A stretch of 64,000 nucleotides of DNA from Thermogemmatispora tikiterensis. Lineage in GTDB: Bacteria; Chloroflexota; Ktedonobacteria; Ktedonobacterales; Ktedonobacteraceae. Made by a program: the position numbers and the translations under genes. Location: the NCBI RefSeq assembly GCF_003268475.1, contig NZ_MCIF01000002.1, forward strand, positions 5,648,100 to 5,712,099, written 5' to 3'. Below the pieces are notes generated by a model, which was not told the origin of the DNA, did no database searches, and saw only the letters and a list, made by a program, of their open reading frames with translations. Positions 42,325-51,153 of this stretch are shown here, in pieces. Within the stretch, counting starts at the first letter, position 1. Every line of letters starts with the position of its first letter.

Positions 42325-45300
42325 ATGCCGTCGCAGGAACAGCCTGCCTCTAGCCAGAGCAGTGAACACCAGCGCTTGCTAAGCGCTTTACGTGAGAGCG
42401 AGATTCTCCGCGAGCTGGCTGGCCTGCTGGCCTCCTCTTTGGATCTGGACCGCGTGCTGCAGGTGCTGGTGCAGCGGACAACCGAGGTTTGCCAGGTTGG
42501 GCGCTGCGCTGTCTGGCTTCATGACGAGGAGCGCCAGCTGTTGCGCCCCGTTGTCTACCACCTGGCGCGCGAGCTTGTTGACGCCAAACGTCAGCGCATC
42601 GCAGATCAGCTCTGGTATCGCAGTACCATTCCCACAACGAACCCGCTTATGAGCCGCCTGCTCAGCGGGCGTGCGATGCTGTATGTATACGATCTGCGTG
42701 ATGAGCGCTCGCTGCGGGCTTTGGCCGAGCTATTCCTCGTGCGTTCCATCCTGCTGGTCGCTCTTGTCCGTGAAGATCGACCGGTTGGCGTGATGTCGCT
42801 GGACAACCCGGGGGAACATGGGAGCTTCTCGGCGGAGCAACAGCAGCTTGCGCGAGCCATCGGCCAACAGGCGGCGGTGGCGATCGATAACGCGCGCCTC
42901 TACCAGCGGGCTGAGAGCGAGCGCCGGCGGGCTGAGCAGCTGATTGAGCGATCTCAGGCTATCTATCAGGTAGCGATGGCCGTCAACTCCGACGAAGATC
43001 TGCCGACGATCCTGGAGATCGCCACCCAGCAGCTGCGGCAGGTCTTAGGGGCTGACACAGGCAAAATTCTTCTCCTGGAGGAAGGGCGGCTCTATCTGCC
43101 CTGCACCACCGAAGAGACGGATGAGGGGCAGGCGGAAGCGCAGGGACGGCCTCAAAAGGAGGTCTCAACAGGGGGAAGTGAGAGAAGCATCGTTGGGCAG
43201 CCGCTCAAAGCCTTTATGCCGTCGCGGGGGCGTATAGCCGCCTCGCTGGACGAGCTACCTTTCTGCCGCCAGGCGGCCACGAGCGGCGTGCCGCTCTTTG
43301 TCTCGCTTGATCGTCTGGGCATCAGTGAGCTGCATTGGTTTCAGACGCAGAATCTAGGGCATACGCTGATTACGCCGCTGATGGTGGGGGTACGCTCACC
43401 CTTGTCCACGGACGAGCAGAGCCAATCTGGTCAGCGCTGTGTGGGCCTGGCCTTCGTCAGCTTCAGTGATCCCCACTTTCGGCCCTCCAAGGACCACTAT
43501 ACCTTTGCCCAGGACATCGCTGCCCAGTGTGCTCTGGCGGTCCAGAAGACCCAGTTGCTGGAGCAGGCGCGCCGCGCCGCCTTACTGGCGACCGAGAGGG
43601 CCAATACGCTCAACGCTGTCTTTCATGCCATGACCGAGGGCATCTCGGTGCTCGACATGCAAGGGCGGCTCTTGATGGCCAATGCCACCGCGCGCGAGTT
43701 CGTCGGGGGGCGTCTGGAGGGGGAGGTCACCCTGGAGGAGCTGCTGCGTCGTCAGCCCGTCTACACGTTGCAGGGGCAGCCGCTGCGCAGCGAAGATTTC
43801 CCCCTGGCCCGCGCCCTGCGTGGCGAGCAGGTGCGAGGTGAGCGTTTCATCACGCGCCGCGCCGATGGGCGGGAACGCATCCTTGAAATCAACGTCGCAC
43901 CTCTCCTGGCCCCGACCGGCCAGCAGCTTGGGGTCGTCAGCGCCTTCCGCGACATCACCTCCCAGACGCGGATCGAGCAGCACATTCATCAAGCCCTGGA
44001 GACCATGCTGCGCATGGCGGAAGCGCTCTCCGGGCTGACCGAGGTGACGGCCATCCTGCGCAGCGTGCTGAGCATGGCGCTGCAGGCCCTGGATTGTCAG
44101 CGCGGGCTGGTGGCGCTCTATGACCCGGAACAGGGCCGGCCTGGTGAGCGTCTCCACCTGGAGCGGGAGCTGTACGATAATGGTCTGCTGGCCAGCCTGC
44201 CAGGGGCGAGTGAGCGCCGAGACCTCGGCCAGGTCGAAGCTCAGCAGCTTGACTGGTTGCTCACAGCCTTGCTGGACTACGAAGATTATTTTCTCCAGTT
44301 GAGTGCAGGCCATGCCTTCATTCTCACGCCCGGCCAGTTTCTGCACCTGCGCCGCCTTAGCCGTGGCCACGGCCATAGTCGGGGCAGCCAGTTGCCGGCT
44401 CTGCCCCCAAACGCCAGCCGCTGGCTGACCTTAGTGGCGCCCATCACCCACAGCGGGCGCTTGCTCGGCGTCATGCTCCTGATGCGTCCCTCGACCTTCC
44501 CGTTTGGAGAAAGCGAGAGCGCTGATGAAGAGAGCGAGCCGCAGTACGAGTTTACAATCTGGGAGATGGCGGTTATCGAGGGGGTCGCGCAGCTAGCCGG
44601 GCTGGCCATCGAGCAGGCTCACTGGCAGCACGAAGCCATCGCCGCCCGCGCCAGCGAGGCCGCTATGCGCGAGGCCAACGCCCTCAAAGATGAGTTCCTG
44701 GCCATTACTGCCCATGAGTTCCGCTCACCGCTCACCGTCATCCTGACCAATGCCCAATATGCCAGGCGCACCCTCAACCGCGGCAGCGGCCCGCGCCAGC
44801 GCGAGCGCTTGCTCGAACAATTGGGGATGATCGAAGAGCAGACGCGCCTGCTGACCAATATCGTCAACACCTTCCTGGAGGCCACCCAGCTCAACCGTGG
44901 GCAGCTTGTCATTGCCCGCGAGCGGGTTGACCTGGAGGAGCTGGCCCAGCAGGTAGTAGCCCAGCATCGCACGGCCACAGCCCTCCATGATCTGATCTGT
45001 CGCGTTGATGAAAGCGGACGCCCGTATCTGGTCAGCGGCGATCGCGAGCGCCTGCTCCAGGTGCTTGTCAACCTCATTCAGAATGCGATAAAATACAGCC
45101 CGCAGGGTGGGCCAGTGCTCCTCTCGCTCTGCCGCTGTCCGCAAACGGACGGCAATCTGATCCAGGTAGAGGTAGAGGATCGCGGCATTGGCATCCCGCC
45201 AGAGGCCAGGGAACATCTCTTTGAACGCTTCTATCGCGCCCCCAACACTGGTACCGGCCAGGCGCGAGGCCTGGGCCTGGGTCTCTACTTTGTCGCTGAG

Positions 45301-45399
45301 ATCCTGCGCATGCACGGCGGTTCGATCCGCGTAGAGAGCAGTGGCGTACCTGGCGAGGGGAGTCGCTTTATCTTGACGCTCCCAGCCCTGCAGAACTGA
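42325..45399 (+). CDS. Soluble GAF-GAF-PAS-GAF sensor histidine kinase
   Basis: A 1024-residue kinase with no clear transmembrane helix. In order: GAF (about 22-190, ending AIGQQAAVAIDNARLY), a second GAF (about 205-420), PAS (about 425-555, MTEGISVLDMQGRLLMANATA), a third GAF-like domain (about 565-775), HisKA (about 785-860) and HATPase (about 900-1020). H797 in ITAHEFRSPLTV is the phosphorylated residue. N, G1 and G2 boxes are intact (LIQNAIKYSP, DRGIGIP, GLGLGLYF). No response regulator is encoded nearby. An HD hydrolase follows after 22 nt and is probably co-transcribed. Confidence 0.92.
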   Translation: MPSQEQPASSQSSEHQRLLSALRESEILRELAGLLASSLDLDRVLQVLVQRTTEVCQVGRCAVWLHDEERQLLRPVVYHLARELVDAKRQRIADQLWYRSTIPTTNPLMSRLLSGRAMLYVYDLRDERSLRALAELFLVRSILLVALVREDRPVGVMSLDNPGEHGSFSAEQQQLARAIGQQAAVAIDNARLYQRAESERRRAEQLIERSQAIYQVAMAVNSDEDLPTILEIATQQLRQVLGADTGKILLLEEGRLYLPCTTEETDEGQAEAQGRPQKEVSTGGSERSIVGQPLKAFMPSRGRIAASLDELPFCRQAATSGVPLFVSLDRLGISELHWFQTQNLGHTLITPLMVGVRSPLSTDEQSQSGQRCVGLAFVSFSDPHFRPSKDHYTFAQDIAAQCALAVQKTQLLEQARRAALLATERANTLNAVFHAMTEGISVLDMQGRLLMANATAREFVGGRLEGEVTLEELLRRQPVYTLQGQPLRSEDFPLARALRGEQVRGERFITRRADGRERILEINVAPLLAPTGQQLGVVSAFRDITSQTRIEQHIHQALETMLRMAEALSGLTEVTAILRSVLSMALQALDCQRGLVALYDPEQGRPGERLHLERELYDNGLLASLPGASERRDLGQVEAQQLDWLLTALLDYEDYFLQLSAGHAFILTPGQFLHLRRLSRGHGHSRGSQLPALPPNASRWLTLVAPITHSGRLLGVMLLMRPSTFPFGESESADEESEPQYEFTIWEMAVIEGVAQLAGLAIEQAHWQHEAIAARASEAAMREANALKDEFLAITAHEFRSPLTVILTNAQYARRTLNRGSGPRQRERLLEQLGMIEEQTRLLTNIVNTFLEATQLNRGQLVIARERVDLEELAQQVVAQHRTATALHDLICRVDESGRPYLVSGDRERLLQVLVNLIQNAIKYSPQGGPVLLSLCRCPQTDGNLIQVEVEDRGIGIPPEAREHLFERFYRAPNTGTGQARGLGLGLYFVAEILRMHGGSIRVESSGVPGEGSRFILTLPALQN

Positions 45400-45421
45400 A
45401 GCGTAGAGCAGGAGTGAGCAG

Positions 45422-46123
45422 GTGTCAGAGGCAAAAGAAGAGCAGGCGGAGCCTGCTGAACTGCGAGGTTGGTTGCTGGAGCTGGCGCGTGCCACCATGC
45501 TGCGTGAGGGAGGCAGCGATGTGGCGCACGATATGGATCATATTCTGCGGGTGATGACCCTGGCCGAGACGATTCAGCGGCGTGAGGGAGGCGAGCTGTC
45601 GGTTATTTGGGCGGCGGTGGCTCTGCACGATATCGGCCAGGAGCGGGAGCGTCGGCAGGGCGGCGACCACGCGCTGATTGGGGCCCAGATGGCCGCCGAG
45701 CTGCTGCGCGGTACGATCTTTCCCCAGGAGGCGATCCCGGCAGTGCAGGAAGCCATCGCCGATCATCGCCTGACCGCGGGCCGGCGACCGCGCTCTCTGG
45801 AGGGCCAGGTGCTCTACGATGCCGATAAACTGGATGCGCTGGGCGCCATTGGGATCGGACGCTTATATATGATCACTGGTCGGCGCGGACAACGGGTCTA
45901 TGCCCCCCTACCGGAGGACCTGGTATTGCCTCTTACCCCGCTGCGTGTGCGCGAGCTACGCGATCGCCCGGATTATTCCCCCTCAATCGAATTTCGCCTT
46001 CTCTTTACAGATCTGCCTGAACGGCTCTGCACGGACACAGGACGCCAGTTGGCCCGGCAGCGCTACGCCTTCATGTGCGAGTTCTTCCGGCGCCTGGAGG
46101 CGGAGGCGCGTGGCGAGTGCTAG
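45422..46123 (+). CDS. HD-domain phosphohydrolase
   Basis: A 233-residue HD protein. The metal-binding residues are visible in VAHDMDHILRV and ALHDIGQERE, then HRL and LYDADKLDALGAIGIGR. This matches the stand-alone HD hydrolases that act on nucleotides or other phosphomonoesters; substrate specificity is not readable. The GTG start has AGGAGTG upstream. It follows the histidine kinase by 22 nt, which suggests one transcript, but no direct link between the two activities is evident. Confidence 0.9.
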   Translation: MSEAKEEQAEPAELRGWLLELARATMLREGGSDVAHDMDHILRVMTLAETIQRREGGELSVIWAAVALHDIGQERERRQGGDHALIGAQMAAELLRGTIFPQEAIPAVQEAIADHRLTAGRRPRSLEGQVLYDADKLDALGAIGIGRLYMITGRRGQRVYAPLPEDLVLPLTPLRVRELRDRPDYSPSIEFRLLFTDLPERLCTDTGRQLARQRYAFMCEFFRRLEAEARGEC

Positions 46124-46208
46124 CCAGGACAGGCCGGGCCGGTCAGAGCGGAAGCGGCTTCGCTGGCGTGGAGCGGGGAGCTGTGTCCTGTGCTGTGCTG
46201 TGCTAGCG

Positions 46209-47504
46209 CTAACCATTGCCTGGCTGCGAGCGCTCGGCGTCGCTACTGAGCGGTGTGCTTTCGAGCACGACGTAGTGAAAAGGCGTCTCGCGCTGGGTGG
46301 GAGCGCTCAGGTGAACCGTGAACCCCCGTCCTGGCTGGAGCGATACGTATTGCACCACCACTGGCCCCGGGTCCCCTGTTAAGGTCACCAACACGACACT
46401 GGTCTCGCTGACCGCGGGGCAGTTCACAGCAATTTCGCCCTGTCCACGTGTAAAGCAGCTTTTCCCAATTTGCCAGCGGAAAGGGGGAAGGGGTATGCTT
46501 GCCACAGCAGGAGCTGGCCACTCTTGGCGGCCTGGGCGCGCTGCGGGACCAGATGGCGATGGCGGCAGAGAGCGCTCCGACGGCGATGGTAGAGCAGATG
46601 GACTCGGGCGCGGAGCAGCGCCGGCAGGAGAAGGATAGCCGCTACCTAGCGTGGGGAGCGGACGTGTAGTCTGGGAAGGCGCTGTCAGGCCCGGGCCAGC
46701 CAGTGCAGAGGGGGGGCTGGCGAGCTTGGGAGCTGCCTCCAGGCGCACACGCGTTGTCCGTCCGGCCAGGCGTTGAGAAGAGGGGCGCGTCGTCTCTCGC
46801 GACTGAGGCAAGGCCGCCGGCACTCTTGCACCAGTGGCTTCCCTGACCCCACTCTCGTGACCGCTGCCGACCGGCGGGATAGCCACGTTGGAAGAAGAGA
46901 CCATAAGCGGCTTCTCCGTGGGGGGCTCGGGCGCGGGTCCAGGGACCGACGGCGTGGTCACAATGGCGTTTGCGCTGGTCGACGATGCCCCTGCCTCGCT
47001 TTCAGCTGGCAAAGCTGGCAGCACAGCCGTGACCGGCGCCGGTGAGCGCTGGCCCGGCTGCCGCACCTTGCCCAAAGCGGCAAGAGAGGCGGTGACGCGC
47101 CGCGCGAAAGCAGCCAGTACACGATTCGCCACCAGCTTCTCCTCTTCTTCCCTGTCCGACTCGCGGGCTGCGCTACCCTCAGTGGCCGGAGCAGCCGCGG
47201 GCCGGAGCGACTCCCGCTCTGTCGCAGCGCCCCCCGCTGCTGATGGAGTCGCCAGCTCGCGCGACTGCAGGCTCAGGCGCGGCGGAATCTGCCCGGCTGG
47301 CCGGGCATCAGCCTGGCGGGCGCGGACCAGCTCTTCTTCTCCGGATTCCTCTTCCTCCAGGGGTTCGTTGCTCGTACGCTCAGCGAGTACATCCTCGACG
47401 GAGGCCGACAACCGCTTGCGGCCTCGCTCGGCCCGCCTGCGCCAGTGAAGCTCTTCTTGTTGCTGTTGTTGCTCGATATTAATGTCTTCTTCTCTCCGAA
47501 CCAT
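46209..47504 (-). CDS. Disordered proline/serine-rich protein with a C-terminal beta domain
   Basis: A 431-residue protein. Residues 1-60 are charged, with a glutamine run and VEDVLAERTS. Most of the middle (about 65-360) is low-complexity Pro/Ser/Ala/Thr with a helical island at about 125-145 (VANRVLAAFARRVTASLAAL). The last ~75 residues look folded: VVLVTLTGDPGPVVVQYV and GRGFTVHLSAPTQRETPFHYVVLE resemble the small beta-sandwich often found at the ends of bacterial surface proteins. There is no signal peptide or membrane helix, which is odd for that domain. GGAAGGGAAG precedes ATG 47504. The function is unknown. Confidence 0.6.
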   Translation of the reverse strand: MVRREEDINIEQQQQQEELHWRRRAERGRKRLSASVEDVLAERTSNEPLEEEESGEEELVRARQADARPAGQIPPRLSLQSRELATPSAAGGAATERESLRPAAAPATEGSAARESDREEEEKLVANRVLAAFARRVTASLAALGKVRQPGQRSPAPVTAVLPALPAESEAGASSTSANAIVTTPSVPGPAPEPPTEKPLMVSSSNVAIPPVGSGHESGVREATGARVPAALPQSRETTRPSSQRLAGRTTRVRLEAAPKLASPPSALAGPGLTAPSQTTRPLPTLGSGYPSPAGAAPRPSPSALPSPSERSLPPSPSGPAARPGRQEWPAPAVASIPLPPFRWQIGKSCFTRGQGEIAVNCPAVSETSVVLVTLTGDPGPVVVQYVSLQPGRGFTVHLSAPTQRETPFHYVVLESTPLSSDAERSQPGNG

Positions 47505-47842
47505 GATGCTTCCCTTCCAGACGAACACGTACACATTGCGGCGCTGGAGAGATCTGGCCTCTCTACATACGCTGATACTCGATAGCACGTTTTCAGGCAG
47601 TATAACATAAAGAGAGACGGAGGCAAGGGGAAGATAGCACATTTAGGCCAGAGGGCTGGGGAGGCCTCAATGCATAGGAATATAAGGTATCCTCAATCTT
47701 GCGGGCTTGAAAGTGCTCTGGCGAGTGGCTAGAATAAAGCCCGACGTTGCCCAGTGGTCAGGAGCTGCTTCTCAAGCAGACTGGCTGACTGAGGAACGCC
47801 GTACATACCAGTTATTTCGCTGATGCAAAAGGATGGATCTGG
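47505..47842. other. Divergent promoter region
   Basis: No gene. It contains the coxG-like promoter at 47707-47735. A tRNA-like patch was examined and rejected. Confidence 0.5.
47707..47735 (+). promoter_or_regulatory. Predicted sigma-A promoter of the CoxG-like gene
   Basis: TTGAAA at 47707-47712 and TAGAAT at 47730-47735, spacer 17 nt, about 100 nt upstream of the start. Confidence 0.55.
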
Positions 47843-48280
47843 ATGAAGTTCAACGGTACGTATAAGTTTCATGCACCTAGCCAACGTGTCTTTGAAGCTA
47901 TTTTGAATCCGGCGGTGCTGAAGCAGTGTATTCCTGGTTGCGAGGCTGTCGAATACGCGGACGAGAACCATCTGAAGGTGACGCTGTCGCTGCCAGTCCC
48001 GGGGCTGAAGGGGACCTACACGGCCCTGCTTAACATTGTCCAGCGTCAGGCGCCCAATCTGCTCGTACTGCAGCTGCAGCGTCAGGGGCGCGGTGGCTCC
48101 ATCGATGCCACTGCCCAGATCACGTTAGCCGATGAGCCGGATGGCGCCCTGCTCTCCTACGATGCCAATGCTGAGATGAGTGGCCCGATCGCTGTTGCGA
48201 ACAATCCTGTGGGGCAGGGTGTGGCCAAGAATTCTCTCAGCACCTTCTTCAAGAACCTGGAAAAGGTGCTGGCTGCCTAG
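47843..48280 (+). CDS. CoxG-family (SRPBCC) protein
   Basis: A 145-residue protein of the CO dehydrogenase subunit G family. It opens with the family pattern FNGTYKFHAPSQRVFEAILNPAVLKQCIPGCEAVE and continues with LPVPGLKGTYTALLNI and the late NPVGQGVAKNSLSTFFKNLEKVL. These proteins have a helix-grip fold and, in CO oxidisers, help attach the dehydrogenase to the membrane; many occur without coxMSL. No cox genes are nearby, so a different partner is likely. AAGGAT lies 8 nt upstream. Confidence 0.88.
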   Translation: MKFNGTYKFHAPSQRVFEAILNPAVLKQCIPGCEAVEYADENHLKVTLSLPVPGLKGTYTALLNIVQRQAPNLLVLQLQRQGRGGSIDATAQITLADEPDGALLSYDANAEMSGPIAVANNPVGQGVAKNSLSTFFKNLEKVLAA

Positions 48281-48374
48281 GAGGCTCTGGCCGCTTCGCC
48301 GCTGTCCCAGGTTGTCTTCCAGCCAGAGAATACCCTAAAGCGTACGTCGTTTCTCTCCTTACTTCTACTTTTTG

Positions 48375-48435
48375 CCAGGCAGGCACCTGAGAGGCCCAGA
48401 ATTTTTGGCGTTGGAGGTCTCAGTTGCCCGCCTGG
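48375..48435 (+). terminator. Hairpin after the CoxG-like gene
   Basis: An 18-bp stem with two mismatches (arms 48375-48392 and 48418-48435), followed by a T-rich stretch TTTCTTTTC. It is a plausible terminator. Confidence 0.5.
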
Positions 48436-48785
48436 TTTCTTTTCTTCGACTGATCCTGATCCCGCTCAGGTACTGATTTTGAGAGGCAGCTGTGAGCGAG
48501 TGTGGTGAGGTCTATGGAGAAGGGGCATAGCTTCTATTCTGCGCGGGGCCACTCGGTGCCTGGCCAGTGTGCGGCTTCTTGCTCACTGGCGGCCAGGGCC
48601 CCCGAGTGGTACTATATTAGTACAGCAGCGGAAGAGCGTGGCCCGGGCGAGGGCAGCATGGCGGCTGGTGGGCTGGCGATCTCTGCGGCGTGCGGAGCGG
48701 CCCACGCGGTCGCTCTCTTTTTTTAGCAAATTCCACCTGAGACAAAATACGGTGATTACCTGATGAGATATCCGGGGATTCGGCC

Positions 48786-48845
48786 TTGACTCTTCAGAGA
48801 GAATCGCTAAAATCTCCATAGACCGCCAATGATTTGAGATTTTAG
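48786..48845 (+). promoter_or_regulatory. hemA promoter with inverted-repeat operator
   Basis: TTGACT at 48786-48791 and TAAAAT at 48808-48813, spacer 16 nt. The -10 lies within CTAAAATCTC (48807-48816), whose perfect inverted copy GAGATTTTAG is at 48836-48845 (19-nt spacer), close to the expected transcription start. It is a candidate site for a heme- or iron-responsive regulator. Confidence 0.6.
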
Positions 48846-48875
48846 AGATTTCTTCTGTGAGCTGTTGAGGAGAGC

Positions 48876-50261
48876 ATGCAGATTGTCCTGGTAGGCGTTG
48901 ATCACACTTCGGCGCCGATTCAGTTGCGTGAGCAGCTAGCCTGTGCGCCGCGTCAGGTGGCGGCGCTCTTACGGGCGGTGCGCCAGGTGGCACAGGAGGC
49001 GGTGCTGCTATCGACCTGCAACCGTTTCGAACTCTACGCGGTCTGCTCGGAGGAGGAGCACAGTGGGCGCGAGGCTTTGCTCGGAGTGCTCTGCGAACAG
49101 CGTGGTGTGGAGCGGGCGTCGCTGGAGCAGCACTGCTACACGTATACCGACCTGGAGGCGGCGCGGCACCTGTTCGGCGTGGCCTGCGGCTTACATTCAC
49201 TGATCCCGGGGGAGCCGCAGATCCAGGGGCAGGTGGCCGATGCCCTGGAGTTAGCCCAGGGAGGGAGCTTTGCCGGGCCGGTGCTCTCGGCCCTCTTCCG
49301 CGCGGCGCTGGTCACAGGCAAGCGGGCACGTCGCGAAACAGGCATCAGTCGACGGGCGGTCTCGATCAGCCATGCGGCGGTCCAATTAGCGCGCCAGCTC
49401 TTCCCGCGTCTCAACGAGGCCTCGGTCTTGCTCGTCGGCTCGGGTCAGATGAGCGAGCTGGCGGCACGTAATTTGTGTGACAACGGAGCGCGCCGCCTCA
49501 TCATTGTTAATCGCACCGCAGAGCATGCCCGGCAGCTGGTAGAGCAGCTTGGGGAGCGCGCCTCCTTCCGCCCTTTTAGCGAGCTGCCGGAGGTGCTGGT
49601 GGAGGCGGATGTCGTTATTACTTCAACCACGGCCCCCCATACGGTGGTCACTGAGGAAATGATGCGGGCGGTTCTGCCGCGGCGGCAGGGGCGCCCGCTG
49701 CTTATCATTGATATTGCCTTGCCGCGCGATGTTGATCCGGCGGTGGGAGCGCTGCCCGAGGTGCACCTCTACAATATTGATGATCTGCGCCTGGTGGTCG
49801 ATGAGGGCATTCGTTTGCGTCTGCAGGAAGTGGCCCAGGTTGAGCGCATCGTCGCTGAGGAGGTCGAGGCTTTTGCGCGCTGGCTCAGCTCGCTGAGCGT
49901 GACTGCGACGATCGTCGAGCTGCGCGAGCGCGTGGAGTCCCTCCGTCAGCAGGAGCTGGCGCGTACCTTGCGCCAACTCTCGCCCTCGCTCTCGGAGCGC
50001 GAGCTGGCGGCCATCCAGGAGCTGACCACCCGCCTGATGAATAAGGTGCTCCATAAGCCGGTGACGCGCCTCAAGGAGGCCGCCGCTGCCGGGCGTGGCC
50101 ATGTCTACGCCGAGGCGCTGCGCTATCTCTTTGATCTGGAAGTGGCGACGGATGAACAGACTAGTGATCGGGACACGCGCCAGCAAGCTGGCCCTGGCTC
50201 AGACGCAGACAGTGATCGCCAGGCTGCAGCAGCTGTATCGCGAGTTGGAGATCGTCATTGA
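48876..50261 (+). CDS. hemA: Glutamyl-tRNA reductase
   Basis: A 461-residue enzyme that reduces glutamyl-tRNA(Glu) to glutamate-1-semialdehyde, the first step of tetrapyrrole synthesis. The catalytic cysteine is C48 in LLSTCNRFELYA. GEPQIQGQV, a Rossmann segment (VLLVGSGQMSELAARNL) and the dimerisation domain follow. The usual C-terminus falls near YLFDLE; here the frame runs on for about 40 residues of low-complexity Gln/Asp/Ala sequence, overlapping hemC by 110 nt. The gene heads a heme cluster and has an inverted repeat over its promoter. Confidence 0.95.
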   Translation: MQIVLVGVDHTSAPIQLREQLACAPRQVAALLRAVRQVAQEAVLLSTCNRFELYAVCSEEEHSGREALLGVLCEQRGVERASLEQHCYTYTDLEAARHLFGVACGLHSLIPGEPQIQGQVADALELAQGGSFAGPVLSALFRAALVTGKRARRETGISRRAVSISHAAVQLARQLFPRLNEASVLLVGSGQMSELAARNLCDNGARRLIIVNRTAEHARQLVEQLGERASFRPFSELPEVLVEADVVITSTTAPHTVVTEEMMRAVLPRRQGRPLLIIDIALPRDVDPAVGALPEVHLYNIDDLRLVVDEGIRLRLQEVAQVERIVAEEVEAFARWLSSLSVTATIVELRERVESLRQQELARTLRQLSPSLSERELAAIQELTTRLMNKVLHKPVTRLKEAAAAGRGHVYAEALRYLFDLEVATDEQTSDRDTRQQAGPGSDADSDRQAAAAVSRVGDRH

Positions 50262-51108
50262 ACCGATTCATACACACGGGGACCGTGTGACGGAGACCCC
50301 GCTGGCGCGGATTGGCGGTGATGGGATCTTTGTGACGGAGATCGAGCGTGCCCTGCGTGCGGGGGTGGTCGATCTGGCGGTCCATAGCCTGAAAGATCTG
50401 CCAACGGCGCCACCGGAGGGCCTGCTGGTGCTGGTGCCAGGGCCGCGCGAGGACGTGCGGGATGTGCTGGTGCGTCGCCGCGACTTTCTGGGCTCACCTG
50501 CCGAGCCTGGGGTGCGCATAGGGACCTGCAGTCTGCGCCGCACGGCTCAATTGCGTGCGCTCTATCCGCAGGCGCAGATCCTGCCCTTGCGGGGCAATGT
50601 AGATACGCGCCTGCGCAAGCTGGAGGCGGGCGACTACGACCTGATTGTGCTGGCGGCGGCGGGCCTGCGCCGTCTCGGTCTCTCTGAGGGGCTGGCGGAC
50701 CGCCTGGAGTGCTTGCCGGTAGAGACGCTGCTCCCGGCTCCTGGCCAGGGAGCCTTAGCTCTGGAGCTGCGGGCAGATTCGGAGCTGCTGCCGCTGCTGA
50801 CCCCGCTCAATGATGTGGAGGTGCAGGCGGCTACAAGCGCTGAACGCGCTTTTATGCGCCATTTGGGAGCCGGCTGCTATCTGCCAGTCGCGGCCTATGC
50901 CTGGCTGGCTGACGGACGCCTGCATCTGCGGGCCCTGGTAATCAGTCTGGACGGACGCCGGGCGGTGCGGGTCCAGGGAAGCGTGGCCTGGCATGCTGGG
51001 CAGGCTCCGCGCCTGGCGGCTCAGCTGGGAGTGATGCTGGCCGAGCAGGCCCTGGCACAGGGGGCCGAGGAGATTATCGCCGAGATCCGCGCTGCCAGCA
51101 CGGTTTGA
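50152..51108 (+). CDS. hemC: Hydroxymethylbilane synthase (porphobilinogen deaminase)
   Basis: A 318-residue enzyme that condenses four porphobilinogens into hydroxymethylbilane. The start is fixed by homology: LVIGTRASKLALAQTQTV is the normal N-terminus, so ATG 50152 lies 110 nt inside hemA. Catalytic regions include GDGIFVTEIERAL, VDLAVHSLKDLPT and SLRRTAQL; C242 in GAGCYLPVAAYA attaches the dipyrromethane cofactor. Length is typical. Overlap with hemA suggests tight translational coupling. Confidence 0.96.
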   Translation: MNRLVIGTRASKLALAQTQTVIARLQQLYRELEIVIEPIHTHGDRVTETPLARIGGDGIFVTEIERALRAGVVDLAVHSLKDLPTAPPEGLLVLVPGPREDVRDVLVRRRDFLGSPAEPGVRIGTCSLRRTAQLRALYPQAQILPLRGNVDTRLRKLEAGDYDLIVLAAAGLRRLGLSEGLADRLECLPVETLLPAPGQGALALELRADSELLPLLTPLNDVEVQAATSAERAFMRHLGAGCYLPVAAYAWLADGRLHLRALVISLDGRRAVRVQGSVAWHAGQAPRLAAQLGVMLAEQALAQGAEEIIAEIRAASTV

Positions 51109-51153
51109 GCTGGGAGAGGCTCAGGCTACAACAAGCAAGGAGGAGGTGCGCTG

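Larger units (their letters stand above)
48281..48875. other. Gap between coxG-like gene and hemA
   Basis: 595 bases without a supported gene. It contains an imperfect hairpin at 48375-48435 and the hemA promoter with an overlapping inverted repeat (48786-48845). The rest looks unremarkable. Confidence 0.5.

Noticed and set aside
47736..47790. tRNA-like patch
   Set aside because: A D-arm-like stretch is present, but no T-loop consensus or matching acceptor stem follows.
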